The notes beneath the pieces are model-generated. The model searched no databases and was not told the DNA's origin. It saw only the letters and a list, made by a program, of their open reading frames with translations. This document shows positions 40,797-47,288 of a DNA stretch of 47,288 bases, piece after piece. Origin of the DNA: JBAXHO01 sp037138855 (lineage in GTDB: Bacteria > Patescibacteriota > Dojkabacteria > B142 > OLB20). How positions within the stretch are numbered: the first letter of the stretch is position 1; each line of letters begins with the position of its first letter. The stretch is from assembly GCA_037138855.1 (NCBI GenBank), contig JBAXHO010000004.1, forward strand, positions 1 to 47,288, written 5' to 3'. A program made the translations under genes and the position numbers.

Positions 40797-42551
40797 CTAA
40801 AAAAGTTCTTCCTGAGCAAGGATCAAATCAAACTGGGCAATTGCCTGATATGGTTTGAGATCTTCATATTTTTCAAGTACTAAAGGAACCTTGCGATCCT
40901 GCAAATAATAAATATACTTAAAAGCTTGTTGTAATGTCTTAAAAAAACTAGCAGGATCAGCATAAGCCTGATGCGAAAATTCTAAAAATATTTTCAACCT
41001 GGGACTGTCTTTGATCAATTTAGTCATCCCTGCAATAACCTGTTCCTCTAGTCCTTCCACATCAATGATCATCATATCGGCATGAAGAATATTTTTCTCG
41101 AGACAATATTCATCAAGTGAAATACAATCCAGCATCATGACTTCAGATTGCTGTGTACCATGAGATAAGGACTCCATAAAAGTAGAACTGCCCCAAAGCA
41201 TCGGATTGAAGAAAAACTTCTGTTTCATTTTTTTAGCGGTAATACCCAAATTCTCAACTTTGACAAAAGTATCCAGTCCATTAACGGAAATATTACGGTT
41301 AATTATTTCTGCAAGTCTTGGTACCGGCTCAAATCCAATGATTCTTCCGGTTTTAATTTTAAGCGCAGCCAAAATCATATAATAACCAAAATTAGCTCCC
41401 ACATTGATGAAAATATCTTCTTCAGTTAATAAATTTAAAAAGTGATTAGTAATTTCCTGTTCCCAGAAGCCATCGAGGAGAAGATGTGGCGCCAGTGAAA
41501 TATCACGCGTATCCACGAAGAATTTTTGACCGCTAAAAAGCCGAGTGAGAGCCAGATTATTTCCTAAATAAACTGGATAGCTGCTATGAGAAGCTAAAGC
41601 TGGAGTTTCTGCAGTTTGTTGTGCTACTTCAGGTAAATTTCCATTTAATTCATAATAGAATTCTTGCTCACGTAACGCTTGATCATCAGCTTCACCAAGT
41701 GTTTTATCCAATTCATTTTTCTTAAATAAAACACTTTGCAGCCTCGAAAACTTCTTAGGATTATAATTTTGAGGTTTTTGAAAAATTATCATTACCGAAG
41801 TTGTGACAAATTCTGCTAACTTCATTTTCAAATGCGGATTTTGCTTATATGGTGGAATATCGACGAAATTATCATAAACTTTGGTTCCGGATGCAAAATT
41901 CACCTCAGCCACAATTGCCCCAAGTTTTTTAAGTCTAATAAACAACTCTTCCAGATCCCTTTTACGATAAAGCACAGTGGTTCCATCACGCAGTGTCGCC
42001 TGATTGGAGGAGAGATTTAGCTCTGTAGTATGTACTGCAAAACCACCTGGTTTTAATAACTTAAATTGATTGAGCAAAAAATTCAACCCATTTTCTAAAC
42101 TATCCAGATGCTCCAATGCACATGAAGACCAAGTAAAATCAAACTCTCCCAAATCATCCGGAATATCATTCATCTCTATACTACGGAATATTACATTTTT
42201 TTCAAAATCCAATACTGGACATATTTGTGAGCGATTCAACTGGGATAAATCACTGCTAAATTGATTATCAGGCGACCATAAAGCCTTTTTTTCACTATTG
42301 TCAGGTAAATCTGTGGCCAGGATCTCACACCCATATTTAGCAAATAGAGCTGGTAATTGCTCTGTCCCCACTCCAAAAACAAGGCCTTTTTTGCCAGGAA
42401 GTAACAATCTACGCTCTTTTAAGGCTTGGACAATCATCACATATTCCCAAAGCTTACGATGCAAACTCGCACCCTCTTTGAGCTCAGCAGTAATCTCTTT
42501 AAAAAAAGGCCGGGAATAATCTTCTTGTTTACAAATTTCGTTGATTATCAT
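40797..42551 (-). CDS. Two-domain methyltransferase (class I MT fused to FkbM)
   Basis: 584 residues. N-terminal SAM methyltransferase (about 50-270): LVFGVGTEQLPALFAKYGCEILATDL, FDFTWSSCALEHL, LLKPGGFAVHTTE. A linker (about 270-330) leads to a C-terminal FkbM domain (about 375-580): INVGANFGYYMI, IIGFEPVPR, MMIIDVEGLEEQVIAG. The two active sites could methylate two positions of one glycan. The start overlaps the GT4 stop by ATGA, so translation is coupled. The FkbM half is related in kind to the gene at 15762. Confidence 0.88.
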   Translation of the reverse strand: MIINEICKQEDYSRPFFKEITAELKEGASLHRKLWEYVMIVQALKERRLLLPGKKGLVFGVGTEQLPALFAKYGCEILATDLPDNSEKKALWSPDNQFSSDLSQLNRSQICPVLDFEKNVIFRSIEMNDIPDDLGEFDFTWSSCALEHLDSLENGLNFLLNQFKLLKPGGFAVHTTELNLSSNQATLRDGTTVLYRKRDLEELFIRLKKLGAIVAEVNFASGTKVYDNFVDIPPYKQNPHLKMKLAEFVTTSVMIIFQKPQNYNPKKFSRLQSVLFKKNELDKTLGEADDQALREQEFYYELNGNLPEVAQQTAETPALASHSSYPVYLGNNLALTRLFSGQKFFVDTRDISLAPHLLLDGFWEQEITNHFLNLLTEEDIFINVGANFGYYMILAALKIKTGRIIGFEPVPRLAEIINRNISVNGLDTFVKVENLGITAKKMKQKFFFNPMLWGSSTFMESLSHGTQQSEVMMLDCISLDEYCLEKNILHADMMIIDVEGLEEQVIAGMTKLIKDSPRLKIFLEFSHQAYADPASFFKTLQQAFKYIYYLQDRKVPLVLEKYEDLKPYQAIAQFDLILAQEELF

Positions 42552-43870
42552 TTTTGAATTGCAGTTAATAATTGATCTACCCTTTGATCAAAGTTTTCTT
42601 TGGTCCATTGCTTTACATACTGAGGATAACGTTGCAATAATTTATTACGTAACTTATGATCACTAACGATTTCCAACATCCGCAAACCAATCTCTGCTTC
42701 ATTATGCATATCATCGATGTAATGTATCGCATCGCCGGCAATTTCCACGATGGTTGGAATTCGACTTGCCACAATCGGTGTATTTAACGCTAAGGCTTCC
42801 ATAATTGGTAACCCCAATCCTTCACCTTTAGTGGGCCAAACAAACGCAGTAGCATTCTTCAGCAAAACCATCTTTTCCAAATCATTAATATAGCCTGGAA
42901 ATTTAACTCGCTCTTTCACTTCTTTGGGAAGCCGTTTAAAAGTTTCAACAATTTTTTTATAACCAAAGCCTTTACTACCAGCAACTACCAAGGGAATATT
43001 AACTGCATTAGCAATCATGCTATAGCCGTTTAATAGACCAATTACATTTTTCCGGAGTTCAACTGCTGAAACAAAGAAAAAATATTTTTGTGGAATGACA
43101 TTAAATTTTTGAAGAATTTTGCTTTCAAAATCCACTGAATATTTACTATTAAAAAATACTGGATATGAATATACAACATGAGTTTTAGCAGCTGGAGCAA
43201 TTTCTTTAATCTTAGCTGCGGTATCTTTTGATATTGTGATTAACTGATCGGAATTTTTTAATGCAGCAAGCAGAGCAATTGAAAAATTCACCAGGAAGCC
43301 ATTGGGTTCCAGATCCATCCCCTCAAATTGTAAGAAATCCAAAACAGTCTGTACCAGTTTGACACCACGAGATTTATTTTTTGCAGATAATTTAATATTT
43401 TGAGGTTCACCAGTTAAAACTACATCAATTTTGTATTTACTAATAATTCGATTCAGCAGAAAGTCAAAATACACTGATAAATTCCTAGTCAAAAATTGAT
43501 ATATATACGGCTGAATCACAACATAATCAGTGTAATGCAATACTGTAAGAGTAGGATAATCAAGATCTTTATCATTTTTAACCAAAGTAGCACCTTTAAT
43601 TAAACCCTTGATTATTTTTTTAATTATGCGAAATTTGGAAGTATTGAAAATTCTTACCCTGCCATCCTTAAGATAATAGCGAATAAAGGTCTTCTGCACT
43701 CTATCATTTAGTTTTTGATCAAGCTGGGAAACTTGAATATCATGAGCCCCAATTAATAGAAATACTTCATTATCAGTTTCACTCACCCGGGAAAGTACAT
43801 TAAAAAGAACTCTTTGAATACCTCGAGAGTTAGCATCCTCGATACTGGGGACGACGATCAGAAATCTCAT
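42548..43870 (-). CDS. GT4-type glycosyltransferase
   Basis: 440 residues, GT-B fold. The N-terminal half starts FLIVVPSIEDANSRGIQRVLFNVL. The C-terminal donor-binding half has FVSAVELRKNVIGLLNGY, VVAGSKGFG, VKFPGYINDLEKMVLLKNATAFVWPTKGEGLGLPIMEAL, including the E-x7-E motif. It moves a nucleotide-linked sugar onto a growing glycan at the cytoplasmic face of the membrane. First gene of the glycan operon; a minus-strand extended -10 lies at 43897-43905. Confidence 0.92.
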   Translation of the reverse strand: MRFLIVVPSIEDANSRGIQRVLFNVLSRVSETDNEVFLLIGAHDIQVSQLDQKLNDRVQKTFIRYYLKDGRVRIFNTSKFRIIKKIIKGLIKGATLVKNDKDLDYPTLTVLHYTDYVVIQPYIYQFLTRNLSVYFDFLLNRIISKYKIDVVLTGEPQNIKLSAKNKSRGVKLVQTVLDFLQFEGMDLEPNGFLVNFSIALLAALKNSDQLITISKDTAAKIKEIAPAAKTHVVYSYPVFFNSKYSVDFESKILQKFNVIPQKYFFFVSAVELRKNVIGLLNGYSMIANAVNIPLVVAGSKGFGYKKIVETFKRLPKEVKERVKFPGYINDLEKMVLLKNATAFVWPTKGEGLGLPIMEALALNTPIVASRIPTIVEIAGDAIHYIDDMHNEAEIGLRMLEIVSDHKLRNKLLQRYPQYVKQWTKENFDQRVDQLLTAIQK

Positions 43871-43896
43871 AAAAAAATTACTGGAATAATGACAAA

Positions 43897-43905
43897 ATTA
43901 TAGCA
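43897..43905 (-). promoter_or_regulatory. Extended -10 promoter of the glycan operon
   Basis: Minus-strand TGCTATAAT, about 28 bp before the GT4 ATG (43870), between it and the XRE gene stop. The -35 region is weak. Confidence 0.5.
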
Positions 43906-43924
43906 TAAGAAATACTAGTCTAGC

Positions 43925-44146
43925 TTAATAACTATCCAATTCTTTCTCGATATATTCCAAAATGTCACCTGGCTGGCACTTTAAAAATGTACAGATTTTA
44001 GCTAGCGTCGAAAATCGGATAGCACGGGCATTTCCTGTTTTAAGAATGGACAAATTAGTCAAAGAAATTCCTACAGCATCAGATAGCTCAGTTAAAGTCT
44101 TTTTGCGTTTAGCCAATATCACATCTAGATGGGTAATGATTTTCAT
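43925..44146 (-). CDS. Small XRE-family transcriptional regulator
   Basis: 73 residues, essentially one helix-turn-helix: LDVILAKRKKTLTELSDAVGISLTNLSILKTG, then IRFSTLAKICTFLKCQPGDIL. This YozG/Cro-like type is commonly paired with DUF2975 membrane proteins, as here (5-bp gap). It probably represses its own operon through the inverted repeat at 44745-44772. Confidence 0.92.
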   Translation of the reverse strand: MKIITHLDVILAKRKKTLTELSDAVGISLTNLSILKTGNARAIRFSTLAKICTFLKCQPGDILEYIEKELDSY

Positions 44147-44151
44147 AGTAA

Positions 44152-44676
44152 TTATACAGTTAAATCCTGATCCTCTTTAAGCCTAGCACCAGCTTCAAAA
44201 GCTTTGGCAATCATATATAGAATTAAAGTAAAAATAATCCCGGTAAATGAATAACTAAATTCCATATTTTTATCTGCAGCAATATAACACCATGATTTAT
44301 ATGCTTCCACCAGAAATATGAATACATTCATAAAAAACATCCATACTACTGCTTTTTTAAAGAAAATAACATTTTTTAATAAGAAAACATCAGCATATTT
44401 AGTAATATTTTTGATAAACAGAAAAAAATAATTATAACTAACTGCACCGGCTATGGTCATTGCCATATACAAAATAGCATATAATAATGCTTGAAACGAT
44501 TTCAGCTGTAAGGTATCTACTGTCAAATAATGATCAGGGGCAAAACTGGATATTGCGAAAATAAAAATGGGAATTGAAAGTAAGGCATTAACTCCGTATA
44601 CCAAATATAAAACATGAATGGCGAATCTTACTAATTTAATTTCTTCTAAATTAGCTTTTGTGTTTATCTGTTGCAT
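44152..44676 (-). CDS. DUF2975 membrane protein
   Basis: 174 residues with four helices (about 18-42, 62-84, 104-125, 140-162), and the family pattern SYNYFFLFIKNI...DVFLLKN...FFKKAVVW. DUF2975 proteins pair with small XRE regulators; the pair may form a membrane-sensing switch, but the signal is unknown. It has the best promoter in the window directly upstream. Confidence 0.85.
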   Translation of the reverse strand: MQQINTKANLEEIKLVRFAIHVLYLVYGVNALLSIPIFIFAISSFAPDHYLTVDTLQLKSFQALLYAILYMAMTIAGAVSYNYFFLFIKNITKYADVFLLKNVIFFKKAVVWMFFMNVFIFLVEAYKSWCYIAADKNMEFSYSFTGIIFTLILYMIAKAFEAGARLKEDQDLTV

Positions 44677-44703
44677 GAAAAATATTTTAAAATTTATATA
44701 AAA

Positions 44704-44732
44704 ATCTTATCATCGCATTCTATGTTTGTCAA
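44704..44732 (-). promoter_or_regulatory. Promoter TTGACA-N17-TAAGAT of the DUF2975-XRE operon
   Basis: Minus-strand TTGACA (44727-44732), 17-bp spacer, TAAGAT (44704-44709), about 30 bp before the ATG at 44676. A full-consensus -35. Confidence 0.75.
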
Positions 44733-44744
44733 CAAAATTTTTAT

Positions 44745-44772
44745 GATAAACGATAAATAGTCGTTGTTTATC
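44745..44772. promoter_or_regulatory. Operator-like inverted repeat GATAAAC...GTTTATC
   Basis: GATAAACGA (44745-44753), seven bases, then TCGTTGTTTATC (44761-44772): matching arms with one extra G. It lies just upstream of the DUF2975 -35 and between divergent genes. It suits a dimeric XRE regulator. Confidence 0.6.
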
Positions 44773-44851
44773 AGCTAATATAAAAGATTTAAAAATATTG
44801 ACTTTAATAATGCTTTCAAGCAGAATATCATTTAATTAATCAAATAATCTT

Positions 44852-45103
44852 ATGAAGAAAAAATTAGTTATCCTTGCCACCCTGGTGATTCTTTTCTTTG
44901 GAGTAATAATTTTGCTAATTCCTATCAAAGTTACCTGTGGTATCCCTGGAGCTACCTGTACCACTGCACCGGATAGCAATGGCACTATCAGCCGAAACAT
45001 CGATGTCGAGCCTTTATTTGTCTATCTGATCGAGACAATCATCCATGAAGATTTGCCCATTAAATATTCTACCCAAACTGAAACGGAGAATGTTTCTAGA
45101 TAA
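44852..45103 (+). CDS. Small anchored or secreted protein
   Basis: 83 residues: basic N-terminus (MKKKLV), hydrophobic helix (about 5-26), then an outside tail with CGIPGATCTTAPDSNGTI, where the two cysteines could form a disulfide. No family recognised. It is divergent from the DUF2975 operon and shares its operator region. Confidence 0.6.
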   Translation: MKKKLVILATLVILFFGVIILLIPIKVTCGIPGATCTTAPDSNGTISRNIDVEPLFVYLIETIIHEDLPIKYSTQTETENVSR

Positions 45104-45113
45104 TAATATCATT

Positions 45114-45246
45114 AGTTTAAATCTGTTTACATTTGCTCGACCATCTTGAATTTTGATTACTAAGCCTGCTTTTTAGGGCTAATTGTCTTCTCATGTGAAG
45201 TAATTTCAAAAGTAGAATCAAACTCTTTTTTGATTCTTCGGAACAG
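45114..45246 (-). pseudogene. Decayed duplicate of the 3' end of the ABC ATPase gene
   Basis: Read on the minus strand from 45246, one base past the stop of the intact gene: LFRRIKKEFDSTFEITSHEK, TISPKKQA, a small deletion and frame break with stops, then IKIQDGRA. The intact gene ends LFRQINKELGTTFVIITHDE, NIAKQAD, IKIQDGRV. So the last 40 codons exist twice in tandem, the second copy decayed. AGTTTAAATCT is present at both ends (45114-45124, 45245-45255), marking a unit of about 131 bp. Confidence 0.85.
45214..45237 (-). terminator. Hairpin after the ABC exporter operon
   Basis: AGAATCAAA / TTTGATTCT, a perfect 9-bp stem with a 6-base loop, 10-35 bp past the ATPase stop, followed on the minus strand by ACTTTTG. 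It lies inside the decayed duplicate. Possible terminator with a poor U-run. Confidence 0.45.
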
Positions 45247-45247
45247 T

Positions 45248-45937
45248 TTAAATCTTCGTGACCCTACCATCTTGAATTTTAATAATAGAATCTGCTTGCT
45301 TGGCAATATTTTCATCATGGGTAATGATCACAAAGGTAGTGCCCAGCTCTTTATTGATCTGCCTAAACAAGGCAAAAACTTTCTTGGTATTGATGCTATC
45401 GAGATTACCTGTTGGCTCATCTGCTAAAATCAATTCCGGTTTATTCATGAGGGCCCTGGCAATTGCAGCCCTCTGCCTCTGACCACCGGAAATTTGAAAA
45501 GGTTTTTTCTCTGCAGTTTCTGTAATATCGACTAATTTGAGCAAGTCACTTGCCCATTTTTTAGTCTTCGCGTTAAGCTTAGCGCCAGAAAGTAAATGTG
45601 GCATCACCACATTTTCATAAACTGTGAAATTCTCAAGTAAATAATGATACTGAAAAACAAAACCAATTTTTTGATTACGTAATTCTGCCAACTGCTTTTT
45701 ATTCATTGTACCGGTAGCAATACCATCCAAAGATATTTCTCCTGCTGTGGCCTGGTCAAGAGTACCGATAATATTAAGCAAGGTACTTTTGCCACTCCCG
45801 GATTGCCCGATAATTGCATAAATTCCCCCTTTGGCAATCTCCAGATTAACATCAAAAAGTACCGGAGTATCAATTGCTCCAAAGTAAGTCTTGTGAATAT
45901 GTTTTAAATTGATAATTGTTGAATTTTTTTTAGCCAT
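45248..45937 (-). CDS. ABC transporter ATP-binding protein (LolD/MacB type)
   Basis: 229 residues: Walker A GQSGSGKST (about 44-52), Q-loop FVFQYHYLLENFTVYENV, signature ISGGQRQRAAIARAL, Walker B LILADEPTGNLD, H-loop THDE. The IGTLDQATAGEI and FxLLxxLTVxENV patterns are typical of the LolD/MacB/FtsE group, which powers permeases that act on the outer side of the membrane. Its start overlaps the permease stop by 8 bp. Its 3' end has been duplicated downstream. Confidence 0.93.
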   Translation of the reverse strand: MAKKNSTIINLKHIHKTYFGAIDTPVLFDVNLEIAKGGIYAIIGQSGSGKSTLLNIIGTLDQATAGEISLDGIATGTMNKKQLAELRNQKIGFVFQYHYLLENFTVYENVVMPHLLSGAKLNAKTKKWASDLLKLVDITETAEKKPFQISGGQRQRAAIARALMNKPELILADEPTGNLDSINTKKVFALFRQINKELGTTFVIITHDENIAKQADSIIKIQDGRVTKI

Positions 45938-47102
45938 TGTTAATAATTTCTACAGGATTTAATTTAGATGTTTGACGAGCAGGTAAAATCCCTGCTGCAG
46001 CTGCTGCCAGGATAGCAATGCCACCTGTCGCGAAGAAACGATCCCAATAAACAAAGATCTTAATTACCGGATCACCAGCTGCTGTCCTGGCAAACGTGGA
46101 AAATAAATATAATAAACTTAGTCCGAGAAGCATTCCCATTCCAGTACCTATTACTCCGAGAGCCAAACTCTGATATAAAAAGATTAAACTAGATTGCCGG
46201 TCTTTGAGCCCCATTGCCTTGAGAATACCAATCTCACGCGACTTCTGCACGACCAGAATATTCAAAACACTGGCAATCGCAATGGTTACAGAAATCAGCA
46301 CGGAAACCTGGATAAATTTGGAAGACATACTCTGGCTCTGTAGGGCTGTCAGTAGATCTGCGTTAGTCTCCTTCCAATTGGTGATTTTCAGGTTGTCAGT
46401 TTGATGATAATAATTACCACTCAATTTAGAAATTTCCTTGGCAATAGTATCGGCTTTAAAGACATCTTTTACCTGAATTTCATATGCGGAAATGCTTTGT
46501 CCTGGTACCACCCGCGTCAAATCTCTGAGAGTCATGATATCGATGAAGACAAAACGCTCATTAACAGTAGAATTTCCAAGATTAAAAATACCATTAATTA
46601 TAAAATCCTGTTTCTTGCCACCGGCTGTTGCTAAAGTAACCTTGTCACCAACTTTTAAACTACGCTCTAAGGCCAGCTCTTTACCAATCATAATCCCATT
46701 GGTAATACTACCTGTTCCGGAAACCAGATTATCCTGAAGTTTATATATTCCACCTGTCACATTTTCATTAGTTATACCTTTTAAAACTACGTTATCGGAT
46801 TTATTATTTTGAGTGAACACAAAAGCATTCTCCTCAAGTAAAGGCTGGATTGTATCTATTCCGGAAGTAGTTGTAACTTGTTGGACAAAATCCTGATTGA
46901 ATTCAAAAGAATTCCCCTGCTCCATTGTCTGAACTGTAATCTGAGAGCTATCACCAACTGTAGTTTGCACTAATTGTTTTTGTAAACTATCTATGAGGAT
47001 AGCAATGAAAACCTGTACTGCCACGCCCACAGCAATTCCGGATAAAATTAGTAGTGTCTGCGCCTTATTTGAAGTAAGAAAACGTTTAGCGATTTGAAAC
47101 AT
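45930..47102 (-). CDS. ABC transporter permease (MacB/LolC/FtsX type)
   Basis: 390 residues: N-terminal helix (about 17-40), a large outside MacB-like periplasmic domain (about 45-260), then three helices (about 270-295, 312-340, 350-375) forming the FtsX domain, with VLNILVVQKSREIGILKAMGLKDRQ coupling to the ATPase. It works with the ATPase at 45248 as a mechanotransmission pump for lipoproteins, peptides or drugs. With no outer membrane expected, lipoprotein handling or antimicrobial-peptide export is more likely than LPS-linked roles (inference). Confidence 0.92.
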   Translation of the reverse strand: MFQIAKRFLTSNKAQTLLILSGIAVGVAVQVFIAILIDSLQKQLVQTTVGDSSQITVQTMEQGNSFEFNQDFVQQVTTTSGIDTIQPLLEENAFVFTQNNKSDNVVLKGITNENVTGGIYKLQDNLVSGTGSITNGIMIGKELALERSLKVGDKVTLATAGGKKQDFIINGIFNLGNSTVNERFVFIDIMTLRDLTRVVPGQSISAYEIQVKDVFKADTIAKEISKLSGNYYHQTDNLKITNWKETNADLLTALQSQSMSSKFIQVSVLISVTIAIASVLNILVVQKSREIGILKAMGLKDRQSSLIFLYQSLALGVIGTGMGMLLGLSLLYLFSTFARTAAGDPVIKIFVYWDRFFATGGIAILAAAAAGILPARQTSKLNPVEIINNG

Positions 47103-47113
47103 ATCGAAATGTT

Positions 47114-47141
47114 AGTTAATAGATAATAGCTAGAAGATCCA
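47114..47141. repeat. Heptamer array (AGTTAAT-type units)
   Basis: AGTTAAT, AGATAAT, AGCTAGA, AGATCCA, in phase, 12 bp upstream of the permease gene; same unit family as 17299-17326. Confidence 0.55.
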
Positions 47142-47236
47142 GCCATAGGCTGGTAAGCTTTTGGCTTAAAAAGATAATAGTTATTAAAAAAATGTTTACC
47201 ATTCCACTTTTTTACGGAACAACGTAGTGAAACTTT

Positions 47237-47288
47237 ACTTTTTACTTTTTACTTTTTACTTTTTACTTTTTACTTTTTACTTTTTACT
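47237..47288. repeat. Perfect heptamer array (ACTTTTT units), cut by the window end
   Basis: Seven identical ACTTTTT units from 47237 and the start of an eighth at the window edge; the array may continue. This is the most regular, and so probably the youngest, of the heptamer arrays. Confidence 0.92.

Overview
This AT-rich window (about one third G+C by eye) looks like chromosome from an uncultivated Patescibacteria (CPR) bacterium, possibly the Microgenomates side; that placement is inference from gene content. Supporting signs are membrane-anchored surface proteins with tail-fibre-like repeats, many short anchored proteins of unknown function, type IV pilus PilN/PilO, two-gene 2-oxoacid oxidoreductase plus flavodoxin, weak or absent Shine-Dalgarno sites, and small operons separated by repeat-filled gaps. 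TGA is used as a stop (for example the ATGA overlaps at 5790-5793, 18273-18276 and 42548-42551), so the recoded Gracilibacteria/Absconditabacteria code does not apply. There is no rRNA, CRISPR array, transposase gene or phage module; one tRNA (Ser-GCU) is present.

Layout. 0-9 kb: a 973-residue surface protein, a membrane protein, an anchored DsbA-like oxidoreductase whose two halves are in swapped order, an endonuclease IV-like TIM barrel, a PilN/PilO block bracketed by two copies of a 104-bp inverted-repeat element, a six-helix MFS-like protein and small membrane proteins. 9-20.7 kb: a degenerate PEP-synthase-like protein, an anchored transglutaminase-fold protein without its cysteine, GltX, a metallophosphoesterase, an FkbM methyltransferase, and a KorA/KorB 2-oxoacid oxidoreductase next to a flavodoxin (likely electron carrier). 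20.8-30 kb: a DUF4143 AAA ATPase with a palindrome at its start codon, and two anti-sigma/ECF sigma pairs, both with the membrane partner first. 24.7-34 kb: five Nudix-fold proteins (three with an N-terminal winged helix), a HAD phosphatase, a VOC protein and a dCTP-deaminase-like protein, which together look like a nucleotide-pool clean-up island. 34-38 kb: anchored proteins, a broken GT39-type membrane glycosyltransferase, tRNA-Ser and a structured element just upstream of it. 38.4-47.3 kb: an ABC-F ATPase, a glycan cluster (GT4, double methyltransferase, sulfotransferase), an XRE/DUF2975 pair with operator and promoter, and a MacB/LolCD-like ABC exporter followed by a decayed duplicate of its ATPase 3' end.

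The most unusual signals are: (1) gaps between genes filled with tandem 7-bp units of many different sequences, sometimes drifting from one unit to another without losing 7-bp phase; (2) a 104-bp three-stem mobile-looking element in three copies; (3) a DsbA fold that appears circularly permuted; (4) decay events caught in progress (GT39 pseudogene, ABC ATPase tail duplication); and (5) enzyme folds that have lost catalytic residues. All functional statements come from reading the sequence and from family knowledge; no database search was run.
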